Positions 8,405 to 17,443 of a stretch of DNA of 64,000 nt are shown here, in pieces. A model generated the notes under the pieces. The model made no database searches. It saw only the letters and a program-made list of their open reading frames with translations, and was not told the origin of the DNA. Source of the DNA: JACQAP01 sp035275265 (GTDB lineage: Bacteria; Pseudomonadota; Gammaproteobacteria; Burkholderiales; JACQAP01); assembly GCA_035275265.1 (NCBI GenBank), contig DATENC010000017.1, positions 212,628 to 276,627 of the forward strand, read 5' to 3'. The stretch's first letter is position 1. Each line of letters opens with the position of its first letter. A program made the position numbers and the translations under genes.

Positions 8405-9709
8405 ATGATTGCCGAAACCCGCAACGACTACCTCGACAGCCTGTTACGCGGTCGCGACATGGTGCCGGAGGCTCGCGCAGGGTGGTTGAAGGTGCTGCGT
8501 GCACAGGCGGTGGAGCGCGCCAATGCGCTCACCGTGCCGACCACGCGCGACGAAGACTGGCGCTTCACCGACCTGTCACCGCTGTACAAGGCCCTGTACC
8601 GGCCATCGCCGCAGCCGGGCGAGGTTTCGGCGGCCGAACTCAGGCGCTTCGAGATTCCGGAAGCGACGACGCGGCTGACTTTTGTGGATGGCCATTTTGT
8701 GCCGGCGCTGTCAAGCATCGTGCCTGCAGATGGCGTCCTCGTCGCCAATCTTCCTGATGCGCTTGCGACGCATGGGCGGCTGGTCGAGTCCAGCCTCGGT
8801 ACGCTTGCGACGACAGGGCAGGACGCGTTCGCGGCGGTGAATACGGCTTTTCTGCACGACGGCGCACTGATCCACATCGGACGCGACCGCAACGGTATCG
8901 CACCGATTCATCTGTTGTTCATCGCTACTCATAACGATGGCGCCGCCTATCCGAGGGTCCTGGTGCTCGCGGAACCCGGAGCGCAGTGCACGCTGATCGA
9001 GGACTTCGTAGGGTTGGCCACCGGAGGTTACTTTATCGATGCGGTAACCGAAATTGCCGTCGGCGAGAATGCTCATGTTGCGCACGTCAAGTTGCAGCGA
9101 GAGGGTCAAGCTGCTTTTCACATCGCCAGGACTTCGGTACAGGTTGCGCGCAACGGCCGTTACTCCAACTGGTCGGTCGCATTGGGTGCGCGCATTTCCC
9201 GCCACAATTTCCACGTGATGCAGGCGGGCGAGGGAACCGATTTCTCGATCGATGGCCTGGCGCTGATCGGCGGGCGCCAGTTGGCTGACACCAGCAGCCT
9301 GATCGACCATGCGCGTGCACATGGACGTAGCCGCCAAGTGCACAAGTCTGTGGTCGGCGGTGGCGCACATGCGGTATTCAACGGCAAGATTCTAGTGCGA
9401 CAAGGCGCGCAGCAGACCGATGCGGCACAGCAATCGCGCAACCTGTTGCTATCCGACAAGGCGCACGTGGATACCAAGCCGCAACTGGAGATCTTTGCCG
9501 ACGACGTCAAGTGCGCGCACGGCGCCACCGTTGGCCAGATCGAAGCCGAAGAGTTGTTTTATCTGAAGAGCCGCGGGCTGTCGGACGCGATAGCGCGCAA
9601 TCTGCTGACCTATGCATTTGCCGCAGAGATCATCGAACGCATCCCGGTGAAATCCCTTGTGGAACGGCTGGGAACGCACGTTCTCGAACAGACCCGGATC
9701 AAGTCCTGA
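8405..9709 (+). CDS. sufD: Fe-S cluster assembly protein SufD
   Basis: A 434-residue paralogue of SufB that completes the SufBC2D scaffold and is linked to iron entry. The N-terminal helical part (DEDWRFTDLSPLYKALY) and the C-terminal beta-helix with CAHGATVGQIEAEELFYLKSRG are characteristic. ATG 8405 is 10 bp after sufC and two bases separate its stop from the sufS start. Length and motif content are normal. Confidence 0.95.
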   Translation: MIAETRNDYLDSLLRGRDMVPEARAGWLKVLRAQAVERANALTVPTTRDEDWRFTDLSPLYKALYRPSPQPGEVSAAELRRFEIPEATTRLTFVDGHFVPALSSIVPADGVLVANLPDALATHGRLVESSLGTLATTGQDAFAAVNTAFLHDGALIHIGRDRNGIAPIHLLFIATHNDGAAYPRVLVLAEPGAQCTLIEDFVGLATGGYFIDAVTEIAVGENAHVAHVKLQREGQAAFHIARTSVQVARNGRYSNWSVALGARISRHNFHVMQAGEGTDFSIDGLALIGGRQLADTSSLIDHARAHGRSRQVHKSVVGGGAHAVFNGKILVRQGAQQTDAAQQSRNLLLSDKAHVDTKPQLEIFADDVKCAHGATVGQIEAEELFYLKSRGLSDAIARNLLTYAFAAEIIERIPVKSLVERLGTHVLEQTRIKS

Positions 9710-9711
9710 CC

Positions 9712-10977
9712 ATGAATTCTGCAGCAAGCACCGCAATACAGGCGGTAAAGCCGGCCGGCGCGCTCGACGTGAATCGCATTCGTGCGGACTTTCCGATCTT
9801 GAATCTCGAAATCAATGGCAGGCCGCTCGCTTATCTCGACAACGCGGCGAGCAGCCAGATGCCGAAGCAGGTCATCGATCGGCTGGTGCGCTATCAGACT
9901 AGCGAGCACGCAAACATCCACCGCGCGGTTCACGCACTTTCAGAGAAGGCAACTGCGGAATACGAAGGTGCGCGGCGCAAGATCCGGCGTTTCATAAACG
10001 CGAAGGAAGAGCGCGAAGTTGTGTACACCCGCGGTACCACTAGTTCGGTAAACCTGGTGATGCAGGGATACGGGCGGGCATTCCTGAGCGCCGGCGACGA
10101 GGTCATCGTTTCCCAGCTCGAGCACCATTCCAATATCGTGCCTTGGCAAATGCTGTGCGAGGAGAAGGGTGCGAAGCTGCGCGTGATCCCATGCAACGAC
10201 GCCGGCGAACTGCTGCTCGATGATTACGCGAAGATATTCAATTCCTGTACCAAGTTCGTGGCCATTGCCCATGTCTCCAACGCGCTGGGGACCATCAACC
10301 CGGTCAAGGACATGATCGCTACCGCGCACCGCCATGGCGTGCCGGTCCTGGTGGATGGGGCACAGGCCGTTCCGCACATGAAGGTGGATGTGCAGGACCT
10401 GGATTGCGATTTCTACGCCTTTTCAGGCCATAAGATGTGCGGACCGACCGGTATTGGCATTCTCTACGGCAAAGCACAACTCCTGGAGAAAATGAAACCC
10501 TTCGAGGGCGGCGGCGACATGATCCTGTCGGTGTCGTTCGAGAAAACGACATACAACGCTATCCCCCACAAGTTCGAAGCCGGAACACCGCCGATCGCTG
10601 CCGCCATCGGACTGGGCGCTGCAGTGGAGTACCTGGAAAGCGTCGGGTTGGACAGGATTGCCGCGCATGAGCACGATCTGCTCACGTACGCGACCGAGGC
10701 GTTTACGCAACTCAAGGGTGCACGCATCGTGGGAACCGCGAGGAACAAGGCCGCCGTTTTGTCATTTACCCTTCAGGGCGTACATCCCCACGATGTAGGC
10801 ACCATCCTGAACGAAGATGGCGTGGCCGTGCGTACCGGCCATCACTGCGCGCAACCGGTCATGCAGCGCTTCGGCATCCCGGCGACGGCGCGCGCGTCGT
10901 TCTATCTTTACAACACCTTTGCCGAGGTGGATGTCCTCGTGGAGGGCATTCGCAGAGTGCAGAAAATCTTCGGCTAG
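9712..10977 (+). CDS. sufS: cysteine desulfurase SufS
   Basis: A 421-residue group II desulfurase. D215 and the PLP lysine K241 (FSGHKMCGPTG) are present, and the sulfur-carrying C379 lies in RTGHHCAQPVM, the short SufS-type loop. Group II enzymes need a partner to move the persulfide; here sufU is the next gene, four bases on, and no sufE is present. ATG 9712 was chosen because upstream frame extension only overlaps sufD. Confidence 0.95.
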   Translation: MNSAASTAIQAVKPAGALDVNRIRADFPILNLEINGRPLAYLDNAASSQMPKQVIDRLVRYQTSEHANIHRAVHALSEKATAEYEGARRKIRRFINAKEEREVVYTRGTTSSVNLVMQGYGRAFLSAGDEVIVSQLEHHSNIVPWQMLCEEKGAKLRVIPCNDAGELLLDDYAKIFNSCTKFVAIAHVSNALGTINPVKDMIATAHRHGVPVLVDGAQAVPHMKVDVQDLDCDFYAFSGHKMCGPTGIGILYGKAQLLEKMKPFEGGGDMILSVSFEKTTYNAIPHKFEAGTPPIAAAIGLGAAVEYLESVGLDRIAAHEHDLLTYATEAFTQLKGARIVGTARNKAAVLSFTLQGVHPHDVGTILNEDGVAVRTGHHCAQPVMQRFGIPATARASFYLYNTFAEVDVLVEGIRRVQKIFG

Positions 10978-10981
10978 GCAA

Positions 10982-11458
10982 ATGGAATCCAACCAGCTCT
11001 ATCAGGAAGTAATCTTGGATCACAACAAGAAGCCGCGCAACTGGGGCAAGCTCGCCGATGCGAGCCACAAGGCTGAGGGACTGAATCCGCTGTGCGGCGA
11101 TCACATCTGGGTGTCGCTGAAACTTGACGACGAGCGCGTCGAGAACATTGCTTTCGAAGGCGAAGGCTGTGCGATCTGCAAGGCCTCATCGTCGATGATG
11201 ACCACCAACGTAAAAGGCAAGACCGTCGTGGAGGCCGAGCAACTGGTCCGGGAATTCCGCGACATGGCCACCGGCAAACTCGACATCGGTGGCGCGCCAA
11301 ACCACCTCGGCAGGCTCACGGTTTTTGCAGGTGTGCGGGATCTGCCGTCGCGGGTGAAATGTGCGATCCTGCCGTGGCACACCCTTCACGCGGCACTGCA
11401 TTCCGAGTCCGTTGTTTCCACCGAGGGTGACCAGGACCCGGTTGCCGCGGCAAGCTGA
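10982..11458 (+). CDS. sufU: Zn-dependent sulfurtransferase SufU (IscU-like)
   Basis: A 158-residue protein of the IscU superfamily. Candidate ligands C38, D40 (NPLCGD), C63 (GEGCAI) and C127 (RVKCAILPW) match the Zn site of SufU. The inserted segment between residues about 75 and 110, which IscU lacks, is also present. In Firmicutes SufU takes the persulfide from SufS by exchanging a ligand on zinc. It has an extra cysteine, C66, next to C63. Together with sufS this gives a SufS-SufU pair in a Gram-negative operon otherwise led by IscR. Confidence 0.88.
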   Translation: MESNQLYQEVILDHNKKPRNWGKLADASHKAEGLNPLCGDHIWVSLKLDDERVENIAFEGEGCAICKASSSMMTTNVKGKTVVEAEQLVREFRDMATGKLDIGGAPNHLGRLTVFAGVRDLPSRVKCAILPWHTLHAALHSESVVSTEGDQDPVAAAS

Positions 11459-11462
11459 ACCA

Positions 11463-12038
11463 ATGCCAAAAATCGCAGATCTCGAACACACGCCGAATCC
11501 CAACGCACGCAAGTTCGTTCTAAAGGAGCCGCTGACCAGTGGTCTGGCGCGTTCTTTCGAAAATGCGGAACAGGCGCAGCGCGACGAACTTGCCTCCAAG
11601 CTGTTCGCGATCCCTCACGTTACCAATGTTTTTTACGTCGATAACTGGATCACCGTGACTCAGGACGGCGAGGCCGACTGGCAGGAGTTGTTGCGGCAGG
11701 TTGCCGCACCGATCCGCGAAGCGCCGGCTGCAGAAAAAGCATCCGAGGAATATGCCCAGGCCGCCGCCTGGCTGGCGAAGGGCGAAGGTGGGGCGGAGCT
11801 GTCGGAGACCGACAAGCTCAAGCTCGACCAGATCAATGAATTGCTGGACGAAGAAGTGCGGCCTTACCTGCAAGGCGATGGAGGCGACCTCCATGTGATC
11901 GGACTGGAAGGCAGCACGCTGAAAGTCCACTACCAGGGCGCGTGCGGTACTTGCCCCAGTTCCATTTCCGGGACACTCGCCGGTATAGAAAGCCTGGTCA
12001 AGCGTATCGACCCTGAAATGGAAGTAGTCGCCGTCTGA
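11463..12038 (+). CDS. Nfu-type Fe-S carrier/scaffold
   Basis: A 191-residue two-domain protein. The N-terminal Nfu_N domain begins with HTPNPNARKFVL. The C-terminal NifU-like domain carries YLQGDGGDLHVIG and the cluster-binding pair C161/C164 in GACGTCPSS. This architecture resembles mitochondrial NFU1, which delivers 4Fe-4S clusters to late targets. It starts four bases after sufU and is the last gene of the operon; the next gene is convergent. Confidence 0.88.
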   Translation: MPKIADLEHTPNPNARKFVLKEPLTSGLARSFENAEQAQRDELASKLFAIPHVTNVFYVDNWITVTQDGEADWQELLRQVAAPIREAPAAEKASEEYAQAAAWLAKGEGGAELSETDKLKLDQINELLDEEVRPYLQGDGGDLHVIGLEGSTLKVHYQGACGTCPSSISGTLAGIESLVKRIDPEMEVVAV

Positions 12039-12087
12039 AAACGACGCTGGCTCGTCGCTAGTGCCGGACCAATCGCAATTCCCGTCG

Positions 12088-13242
12088 TCACGCTGTCGCT
12101 TTTTCCTTCGCCTCGGGAGTCAGTATGTGCTGCCGCTTGTCCAGCCACCATCCATACTGCACCGGCCACGATGCGTACTCTCCTTCCACGCCCAGCGCAA
12201 CTTCCGCGTGTAGCGCCCAGTTCGGGTTGTACAAGGCTTGCCGTCCCACTGCGATCAGATCGGCCTGTCCCGATTTCAGTACCTGCTCCGCTTGATGCGG
12301 ATCGAGTATCAGGCCGACCGCCATGGTCGTCATGCCGGCTTCTTGCCTGACGCGCTCCGCGAACGGGACCTGGAAGCCGGGGCTGCGTTTGACCCGCGCT
12401 GCGGTGGCCGAACCCATCAACCCGCCAGAGGAGCAGTCGAGCACATCCACGCCGCGCGCCTTGAGTTCCTTAGCAAGCGCCACAGTATCGTCCAGCGTCC
12501 AGCCGCCTTCGATGCCGTCCACCGAGGACACACGCACGAACAGTGGTTTGTCCTGCGGCCAGGCAGCGCGCAGGATTTCCGCCAGTTCCAGAGCGAAACG
12601 CATGCGGCCCTTGAGGTCCCCGCCGTACTTATCGGTGCGTTTGTTGGATAGCGGGGAGAGAAACTCGTGGCCGAGATAGCCGTGCGCAGAGTGCATCTCG
12701 AGCACCTCGAACCCTGCTGCCAGCGTGCGCAATGCCGCTTTCTTCCAGGAATCTTGCACCTCGCGAATCTCGTTCACCGTGAGCTCGTGCGGCGTGAGCC
12801 AGCCGCTGTCCATCGGAAGGGGGCTGGGTGCGATCACCGGCCACACATCTTCGCCGCGTGCCCGGTCGGTCTCGTTGATCGGGCCATTGCCGTCCCAGGG
12901 GCGCTGCATGGACGCCTTGCGCCCCGCGTGCGCGAGCTGCATCGCCGGCACCGTACCCTGCGACTTCATGAAGTCCGTGATGCGTTTCAACGGTGCGATG
13001 TGAGCATCAGACCAGATGCCGAGATCGCCGTGGGTAATGCGGCCGTTGGCTTCGACGGCCGCTGCTTCGGTGAAGACCAGAGCGGCGCCGCCGAGCGCGA
13101 ACTTGGCTAGGTGGGCGAAGTGCCAGTCGCCGGCCAATCCATCGATGGCCGAGTACTGGCACATCGGCGAGATGATCACGCGGTTCTTGAGCGTGGCCCC
13201 CCGCAGTGATATCGGCGTGAACAAAAGCGGTCTTGATGCCAT
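12088..13242 (-). CDS. NADH:flavin oxidoreductase, YqjM-type old yellow enzyme
   Basis: A 384-residue FMN-binding TIM barrel of the thermophilic-like/YqjM branch. The redox-tuning C28 and Y30 are in SPMCQYSA, the substrate pair is in HSAHGYL, and LAHAGRKAS and the phosphate-binding VGLILDP/IAVGRQALYNP segments bind FMN. Such enzymes reduce activated C=C bonds of enones and quinones, usually with NADPH; the true substrate is unknown. It stands alone, convergent with nfu. Confidence 0.88.
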   Translation of the reverse strand: MASRPLLFTPISLRGATLKNRVIISPMCQYSAIDGLAGDWHFAHLAKFALGGAALVFTEAAAVEANGRITHGDLGIWSDAHIAPLKRITDFMKSQGTVPAMQLAHAGRKASMQRPWDGNGPINETDRARGEDVWPVIAPSPLPMDSGWLTPHELTVNEIREVQDSWKKAALRTLAAGFEVLEMHSAHGYLGHEFLSPLSNKRTDKYGGDLKGRMRFALELAEILRAAWPQDKPLFVRVSSVDGIEGGWTLDDTVALAKELKARGVDVLDCSSGGLMGSATAARVKRSPGFQVPFAERVRQEAGMTTMAVGLILDPHQAEQVLKSGQADLIAVGRQALYNPNWALHAEVALGVEGEYASWPVQYGWWLDKRQHILTPEAKEKATA

Positions 13243-13356
13243 CCAGCTTCCTTTCGATCAGAGATACGTCGGACAGGATTCCAGGTTGAAATAGAGTGCA
13301 CTGTCGCTTTCGGCCAGAGCGCCGCCGGCTTCACGCGAGCGCTTGCGCGGCGGGAC

Positions 13357-13818
13357 TCAAGTGCGCGGGCGGGTGTGCACGTGATACTGGTGCCCATGTG
13401 TGTGGCGATGTTCGTCCATTTCCACGGGCACCATATTGAGCCGCCCATGACGGACCTCTCGCTCGGCCATCAACTGATTGGCGAACTTGCTCACTTCGCC
13501 GGTCGCGCCGCGCAGTATTACCGTCTCCAGGCAATTGTCGTGGTCGAGGTGTACGTGCATCGCCGACATCACCAATTCATGATGCTCGTGCTGAAGATTC
13601 GTGAGCCGCTCGGTCAGATCGCGGGCGTGGTGGTTGTAGACATACGAAAGCGAAGCCACGCAGTAGGGCGACTCCTGGCGTTCCAGCCGCGCCGATTCGA
13701 GTTCGTTCCTGAGCATGTCGCGCACAGCTTCCGAACGATTCTGGTAGCCCTTTTTCTGGATCAGTTCGTCGAACTGCCGTGCTAGGTCTTCGTTCAGCGA
13801 AATCGTGAATCGGTCCAT
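13357..13818 (-). CDS. nikR: nickel-responsive regulator NikR
   Basis: A 153-residue ribbon-helix-helix repressor with an ACT-like metal domain. The DNA-binding part is MDRFTISLNEDLARQFDELI. The high-affinity nickel ligands align with E. coli NikR as H77, H88, H90 and C96 in HEHHELVMSAMHVHLDHDNC. The tail is His-rich. Genes nearby do not include a nikABCDE transporter; the divergent TonB-dependent receptor 230 bp away is the obvious candidate target. I could not find a convincing NikR operator by eye in the gap. Confidence 0.92.
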   Translation of the reverse strand: MDRFTISLNEDLARQFDELIQKKGYQNRSEAVRDMLRNELESARLERQESPYCVASLSYVYNHHARDLTERLTNLQHEHHELVMSAMHVHLDHDNCLETVILRGATGEVSKFANQLMAEREVRHGRLNMVPVEMDEHRHTHGHQYHVHTRPRT

Positions 13819-14020
13819 CGCAGCTTCCCGAGATTGTGACTCGTGAGATGTTACCTAAAAATCGTAGGAAAGGCGCTATGCGCGATCGCCTATGGGCGGT
13901 TGCTGGAAAAACTTTACTTTTCTTTTGATGGCCACTAGATTAAGAAGAACGAAATAATTAACTTACTTCCTATTTGATAATAAACCAAGCACTTACATAA
14001 CAATCTTGAAATGGACGGAG

Positions 14021-14033
14021 CCTTGGTCCAAGG
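14021..14033. repeat. palindrome before the TonB receptor gene
   Basis: CCTTGG-T-CCAAGG is a perfect 6-bp dyad 14 bp before the receptor start codon and just ahead of its ribosome site. It may be an operator half or an mRNA hairpin that affects translation. Nothing in the sequence settles this. It does not look like a known NikR site. Confidence 0.35.
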
Positions 14034-14047
14034 GGAGACAAGAAAAA

Positions 14048-16174
14048 ATGAAGGCAGCAACAAGAAAAAGAACGGGCAGAGCAACGATTCTCCAGTTCTT
14101 ACTTTTGACGGCGTTCTCGGCTGTCGCAACGCACAGTGCCACTGCGCTAGCGCAGGAAAAAGGCGATATCCAGGCGCCCGAAGTCGAAGTAGTCGGCACC
14201 TATCAGATCGGAGTGGGAACCTCAGATTCGGCGGGCGAAGGTTCAGTCACCGCGCGCAGGGTCGAAACCCGGCCGGCGCTTCGTCCGGGCGAACTGCTGG
14301 AATACGTTCCCGGAGTGATCATCACCCAGCACAGCGGCGATGGCAAAGCCAACCAGTATTTCCTGCGCGGCTTCAATCTCGATCACGGTACTGATTTCGC
14401 AATCGACGTCGCCGGCATGCCGGTGAACATGCCGACCCATGCGCACGGACAGGGTTATGCCGATCTGAACTTCCTGATCCCGGAACTGGTTTCGGGCATC
14501 GACTATCGCAAAGGTCCTTACTACGCTGAAGTCGCCGACTTCAGCGCGGCGGGAGCGGCCAGCATCCACTATGCAAATTCACTTCCGCATACCATCGGCT
14601 CGGTGACCATCGGCGAGCACGCCTACAAGCGCGCACTGCTGGCGGGATCGCCGAGTTTCGGCGGCGGAACTCTGCTTTACGGTCTTGAGCTGATGGGCCA
14701 GGACGGTCCCTGGGAGAACCCGGAGAATTTCAAGAAGTTCAACACTGCCCTGCGTTACAGCCGTGGCGACAATACAGACGGTTTTTCCGTAACCGCCATG
14801 GCCTACAAGGCCGACTGGGATTCCACCGACCAGATTCCGCGACGCGCTGTCGACAGGGGCGACATCGGGCGTTTCGGCGCGATCGACCCGACTGACGGCG
14901 GCGAGACCTCGCGCTATTCCCTGTCCTATGAGCAGCATCATGACTTCGGCCGCGGCCGCGTGATGTTCGACGCCTATGCCATCCGCTCCAAGCTGAATCT
15001 GTTCTCGAACTTCACGTTCTTCCATGACGATCCGATCAATGGCGATCAGTTCGAGCAGGCGGAGGAACGTACGGTTCTCGGCCTGCACCCGCGGGTGGAG
15101 TTCTACAACAAGCTCGCGGGCATGGACAGTATCTTCAAAATCGGTTTGCAGGCGCGCCGTGATGACATCGATCCCGTCGCTCTCTACCATAACGTGGCGC
15201 GCCAGCGCATCGGCACCACCCGGGAAGACAAGGTCGTGGAGACCAGCGTCGGTATTTATGCCGAGGAAACGCTCCACGTAACTGAGAAGTTCCGTTCGAT
15301 TCTTGGCTTGCGTGGTGACCACTACACCTTCGACGTGGACAGCAACATCCCGCAGAACTCCGGCAAGGTCGACGATTCGATCGTCTCACCTAAGCTGAGT
15401 CTGATTTTCGGCCCGTGGGCGAAGACCGAATACTTCTTCAACGCGGGGCGGGGTTTCCACAGTAATGACGCCCGCGGCACCACCATCACGCTCGATCCCA
15501 CTGACCCGTTGTTGCTCACGCCGGCAGATCCGGTGGATCCGCTGGTGCGTTCCACCGGCGTGGAAATCGGCGTGCGCACCGAGATCATTCCCAACCTGGA
15601 ATCCTCGCTGTCGTTGTGGGAACTGAAGCTGGATTCGGAACTGCTGTTCGTCGGTGATGCCGGGACCACCGAACCGAGCCGGCCGAGCAAACGCACGGGC
15701 GTGGAGTGGACCAACCACTACCGCCCCAAGCCATGGTTGCTGGTGGACTTTGATTTGAGCGTATCGCGCGCGCGCTTCACCGATGAAGACCCTGCTGGCG
15801 ACCATATCCCTGGTTCCATCGAGAAAGTCGCCTCCTTCGGAGTTACCATGGACTCCCTCGGGCCGTGGTATGGAATGCTGCAATACCGCTACTTCGGGCC
15901 GCGCCCTCTCACCGAGGACGATTCGGTGAGGTCGAGCTCGACGCAAACCACCAGCCTGCGCATGGGATATAAGATCGACCCGAAGTGGCGTCTGCATCTG
16001 GACGTGTTCAATCTGTTCGACCGCGAGGACAGCGACATCGAGTATTTCTACTGTTCCAGCCTGGCAAACGACCCGGCCAATTCTTGCAGCGACGGCTCGC
16101 CGGGTTTCGACGATATTCACTTCCATCCGGTCGAGCCGCGCACTTTCCGGCTTACCCTGACGGGGTTCTTCTAG
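14048..16174 (+). CDS. TonB-dependent outer membrane receptor
   Basis: A 708-residue outer membrane barrel with plug. A Sec signal peptide covers roughly residues 1-35, ending ATALAQ. The plug follows (RPGELLEYVPGVIITQHSGDG, then FLRGFNLDHGTDF) and the chain ends in an aromatic residue (LTGFF), as barrel proteins do. The plug contains the His-rich segment PTHAHGQGYADLNF. A TonB box is not clear. Divergence from nikR suggests a role in nickel or nickel-chelate uptake; that is inference. ATG 14048 has a GGGAG ribosome site. Confidence 0.88.
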   Translation: MKAATRKRTGRATILQFLLLTAFSAVATHSATALAQEKGDIQAPEVEVVGTYQIGVGTSDSAGEGSVTARRVETRPALRPGELLEYVPGVIITQHSGDGKANQYFLRGFNLDHGTDFAIDVAGMPVNMPTHAHGQGYADLNFLIPELVSGIDYRKGPYYAEVADFSAAGAASIHYANSLPHTIGSVTIGEHAYKRALLAGSPSFGGGTLLYGLELMGQDGPWENPENFKKFNTALRYSRGDNTDGFSVTAMAYKADWDSTDQIPRRAVDRGDIGRFGAIDPTDGGETSRYSLSYEQHHDFGRGRVMFDAYAIRSKLNLFSNFTFFHDDPINGDQFEQAEERTVLGLHPRVEFYNKLAGMDSIFKIGLQARRDDIDPVALYHNVARQRIGTTREDKVVETSVGIYAEETLHVTEKFRSILGLRGDHYTFDVDSNIPQNSGKVDDSIVSPKLSLIFGPWAKTEYFFNAGRGFHSNDARGTTITLDPTDPLLLTPADPVDPLVRSTGVEIGVRTEIIPNLESSLSLWELKLDSELLFVGDAGTTEPSRPSKRTGVEWTNHYRPKPWLLVDFDLSVSRARFTDEDPAGDHIPGSIEKVASFGVTMDSLGPWYGMLQYRYFGPRPLTEDDSVRSSSTQTTSLRMGYKIDPKWRLHLDVFNLFDREDSDIEYFYCSSLANDPANSCSDGSPGFDDIHFHPVEPRTFRLTLTGFF

Positions 16175-16219
16175 CAGCGTGAATGCGAGATCAACAGCGT
16201 TTGCGGTGTTCGCTAAAGA

Positions 16220-17374
16220 TCAAAGATGGGCTAGAGCGCGGGAGATGCGTTCGAGCGCCTGTACTAGCAGCGAGCGTGGGCAGGCGAAATTGAGACGCAG
16301 AAAGCCCGGCGCACCGAACAGTGCGCCATCGTAGAGGCCGACGCCGGCCTCTACGAGAAACTCTGCTGCGTTGTTGATCGGTAGCGCGCGCGCATCGATC
16401 CACGACAGATAGGTTGCCTCCGCATGCCAGACGCGCAGCGCCGGAATGCGGCCGATTTCCCGCTCCACGAGGTCGCGATTGCCGCGCAGGTAGTCGAGCA
16501 GCGCGAGCTGCCATTCCTTCCCGTCGCGGTGGGCAGCCAACGTCGCGATGTATCCCAGCATGCCGACATGGTGGACGATTCCCGCCATCGCTTTCCTGAT
16601 TCTTGAGCGCATTTCTGGATTCGACGCGATGGCGCAGGCGCAACCGAGCGCGGGCAGATTGAAGGTCTTGCTCGCCGAGATCAACGTAACGGTACGACTC
16701 GCTATGCTTTCGCTCAGCGTCGCAACGGGAACATGGGGCTTGTCCGGATCGAGGATCAGGCCACTGTGGATTTCGTCGGAACAGAGCGTGAGGTCATGGC
16801 GTTCGCACACATCGGCGATCGCCTGCAGTTCGTCACGCGAAAATACGCGGCCGACCGGATTGTGTGGATTGCAGAGAAGAAGTAATTGCGATTTCGGTGT
16901 GATGGCGCACTCTAGCGCCGCGATGTCCCAACGCCAGACACCGTTATCTTCCGACAGAGGCACACGTACCACGTTGCGCGCCGAATTCACCGGCGCGGAA
17001 AGGAACGGGTGGTAGACCGGTGTGGCGGTAAGGACGTCATCGCTCGGGTCACCGAATGCGCGGCACACCACATTGAGCCCGACCACCAGTCCCGGAAGCC
17101 AGATGATCCAGTCCGGTTCGATCTTCCAGCGGTATTCGCGGCGCAGGTAAGCGGCGATCGTGCTGGCAAGTTCAGCGGGCGGATCGGAATACCCGTAGAT
17201 CGGATGATCGATCCGGTGATGCAATGCTTCGACCACGGCCGGCGCGCAGGCGAAGTCCATGTCCGCCACCCAAAGCGGAATCACGTCCCGGCCTTTGTAT
17301 TTGTCCCACTTTGTACTGCCGGTACCGCGGCGGTCTATCGGCGTGTCGAAGTCGAATTTCAATTTGTTCTCCAT
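16220..17374 (-). CDS. PatB/MalY-type PLP aminotransferase or C-S lyase
   Basis: A 384-residue fold-type I PLP enzyme. The start ENKLKFDFDTPIDRRGTGSTKWD, the PLP lysine in SASKTFNLPALGCA and the CNPHNPVGRVF motif match the MalY/PatB family, which contains cystathionine beta-lyases and C-S lyases as well as aminotransferases. The exact substrate is open. It is convergent with the receptor gene and its stop is 45 bp past the receptor stop. Upstream ATG 17395 is a possible alternative start. Confidence 0.85.
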   Translation of the reverse strand: MENKLKFDFDTPIDRRGTGSTKWDKYKGRDVIPLWVADMDFACAPAVVEALHHRIDHPIYGYSDPPAELASTIAAYLRREYRWKIEPDWIIWLPGLVVGLNVVCRAFGDPSDDVLTATPVYHPFLSAPVNSARNVVRVPLSEDNGVWRWDIAALECAITPKSQLLLLCNPHNPVGRVFSRDELQAIADVCERHDLTLCSDEIHSGLILDPDKPHVPVATLSESIASRTVTLISASKTFNLPALGCACAIASNPEMRSRIRKAMAGIVHHVGMLGYIATLAAHRDGKEWQLALLDYLRGNRDLVEREIGRIPALRVWHAEATYLSWIDARALPINNAAEFLVEAGVGLYDGALFGAPGFLRLNFACPRSLLVQALERISRALAHL

Positions 17375-17443
17375 GGTTCGCGCGTATTTAACCATAGGGG
17401 TACGGCGGCTCAAGGAAAGTCAAAAACCGCAACGGTCCTGAAG

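Noticed and set aside
13819..14047. NikR operator
   Set aside because: AT-rich half-sites exist but no dyad with the spacing of known NikR boxes could be read.
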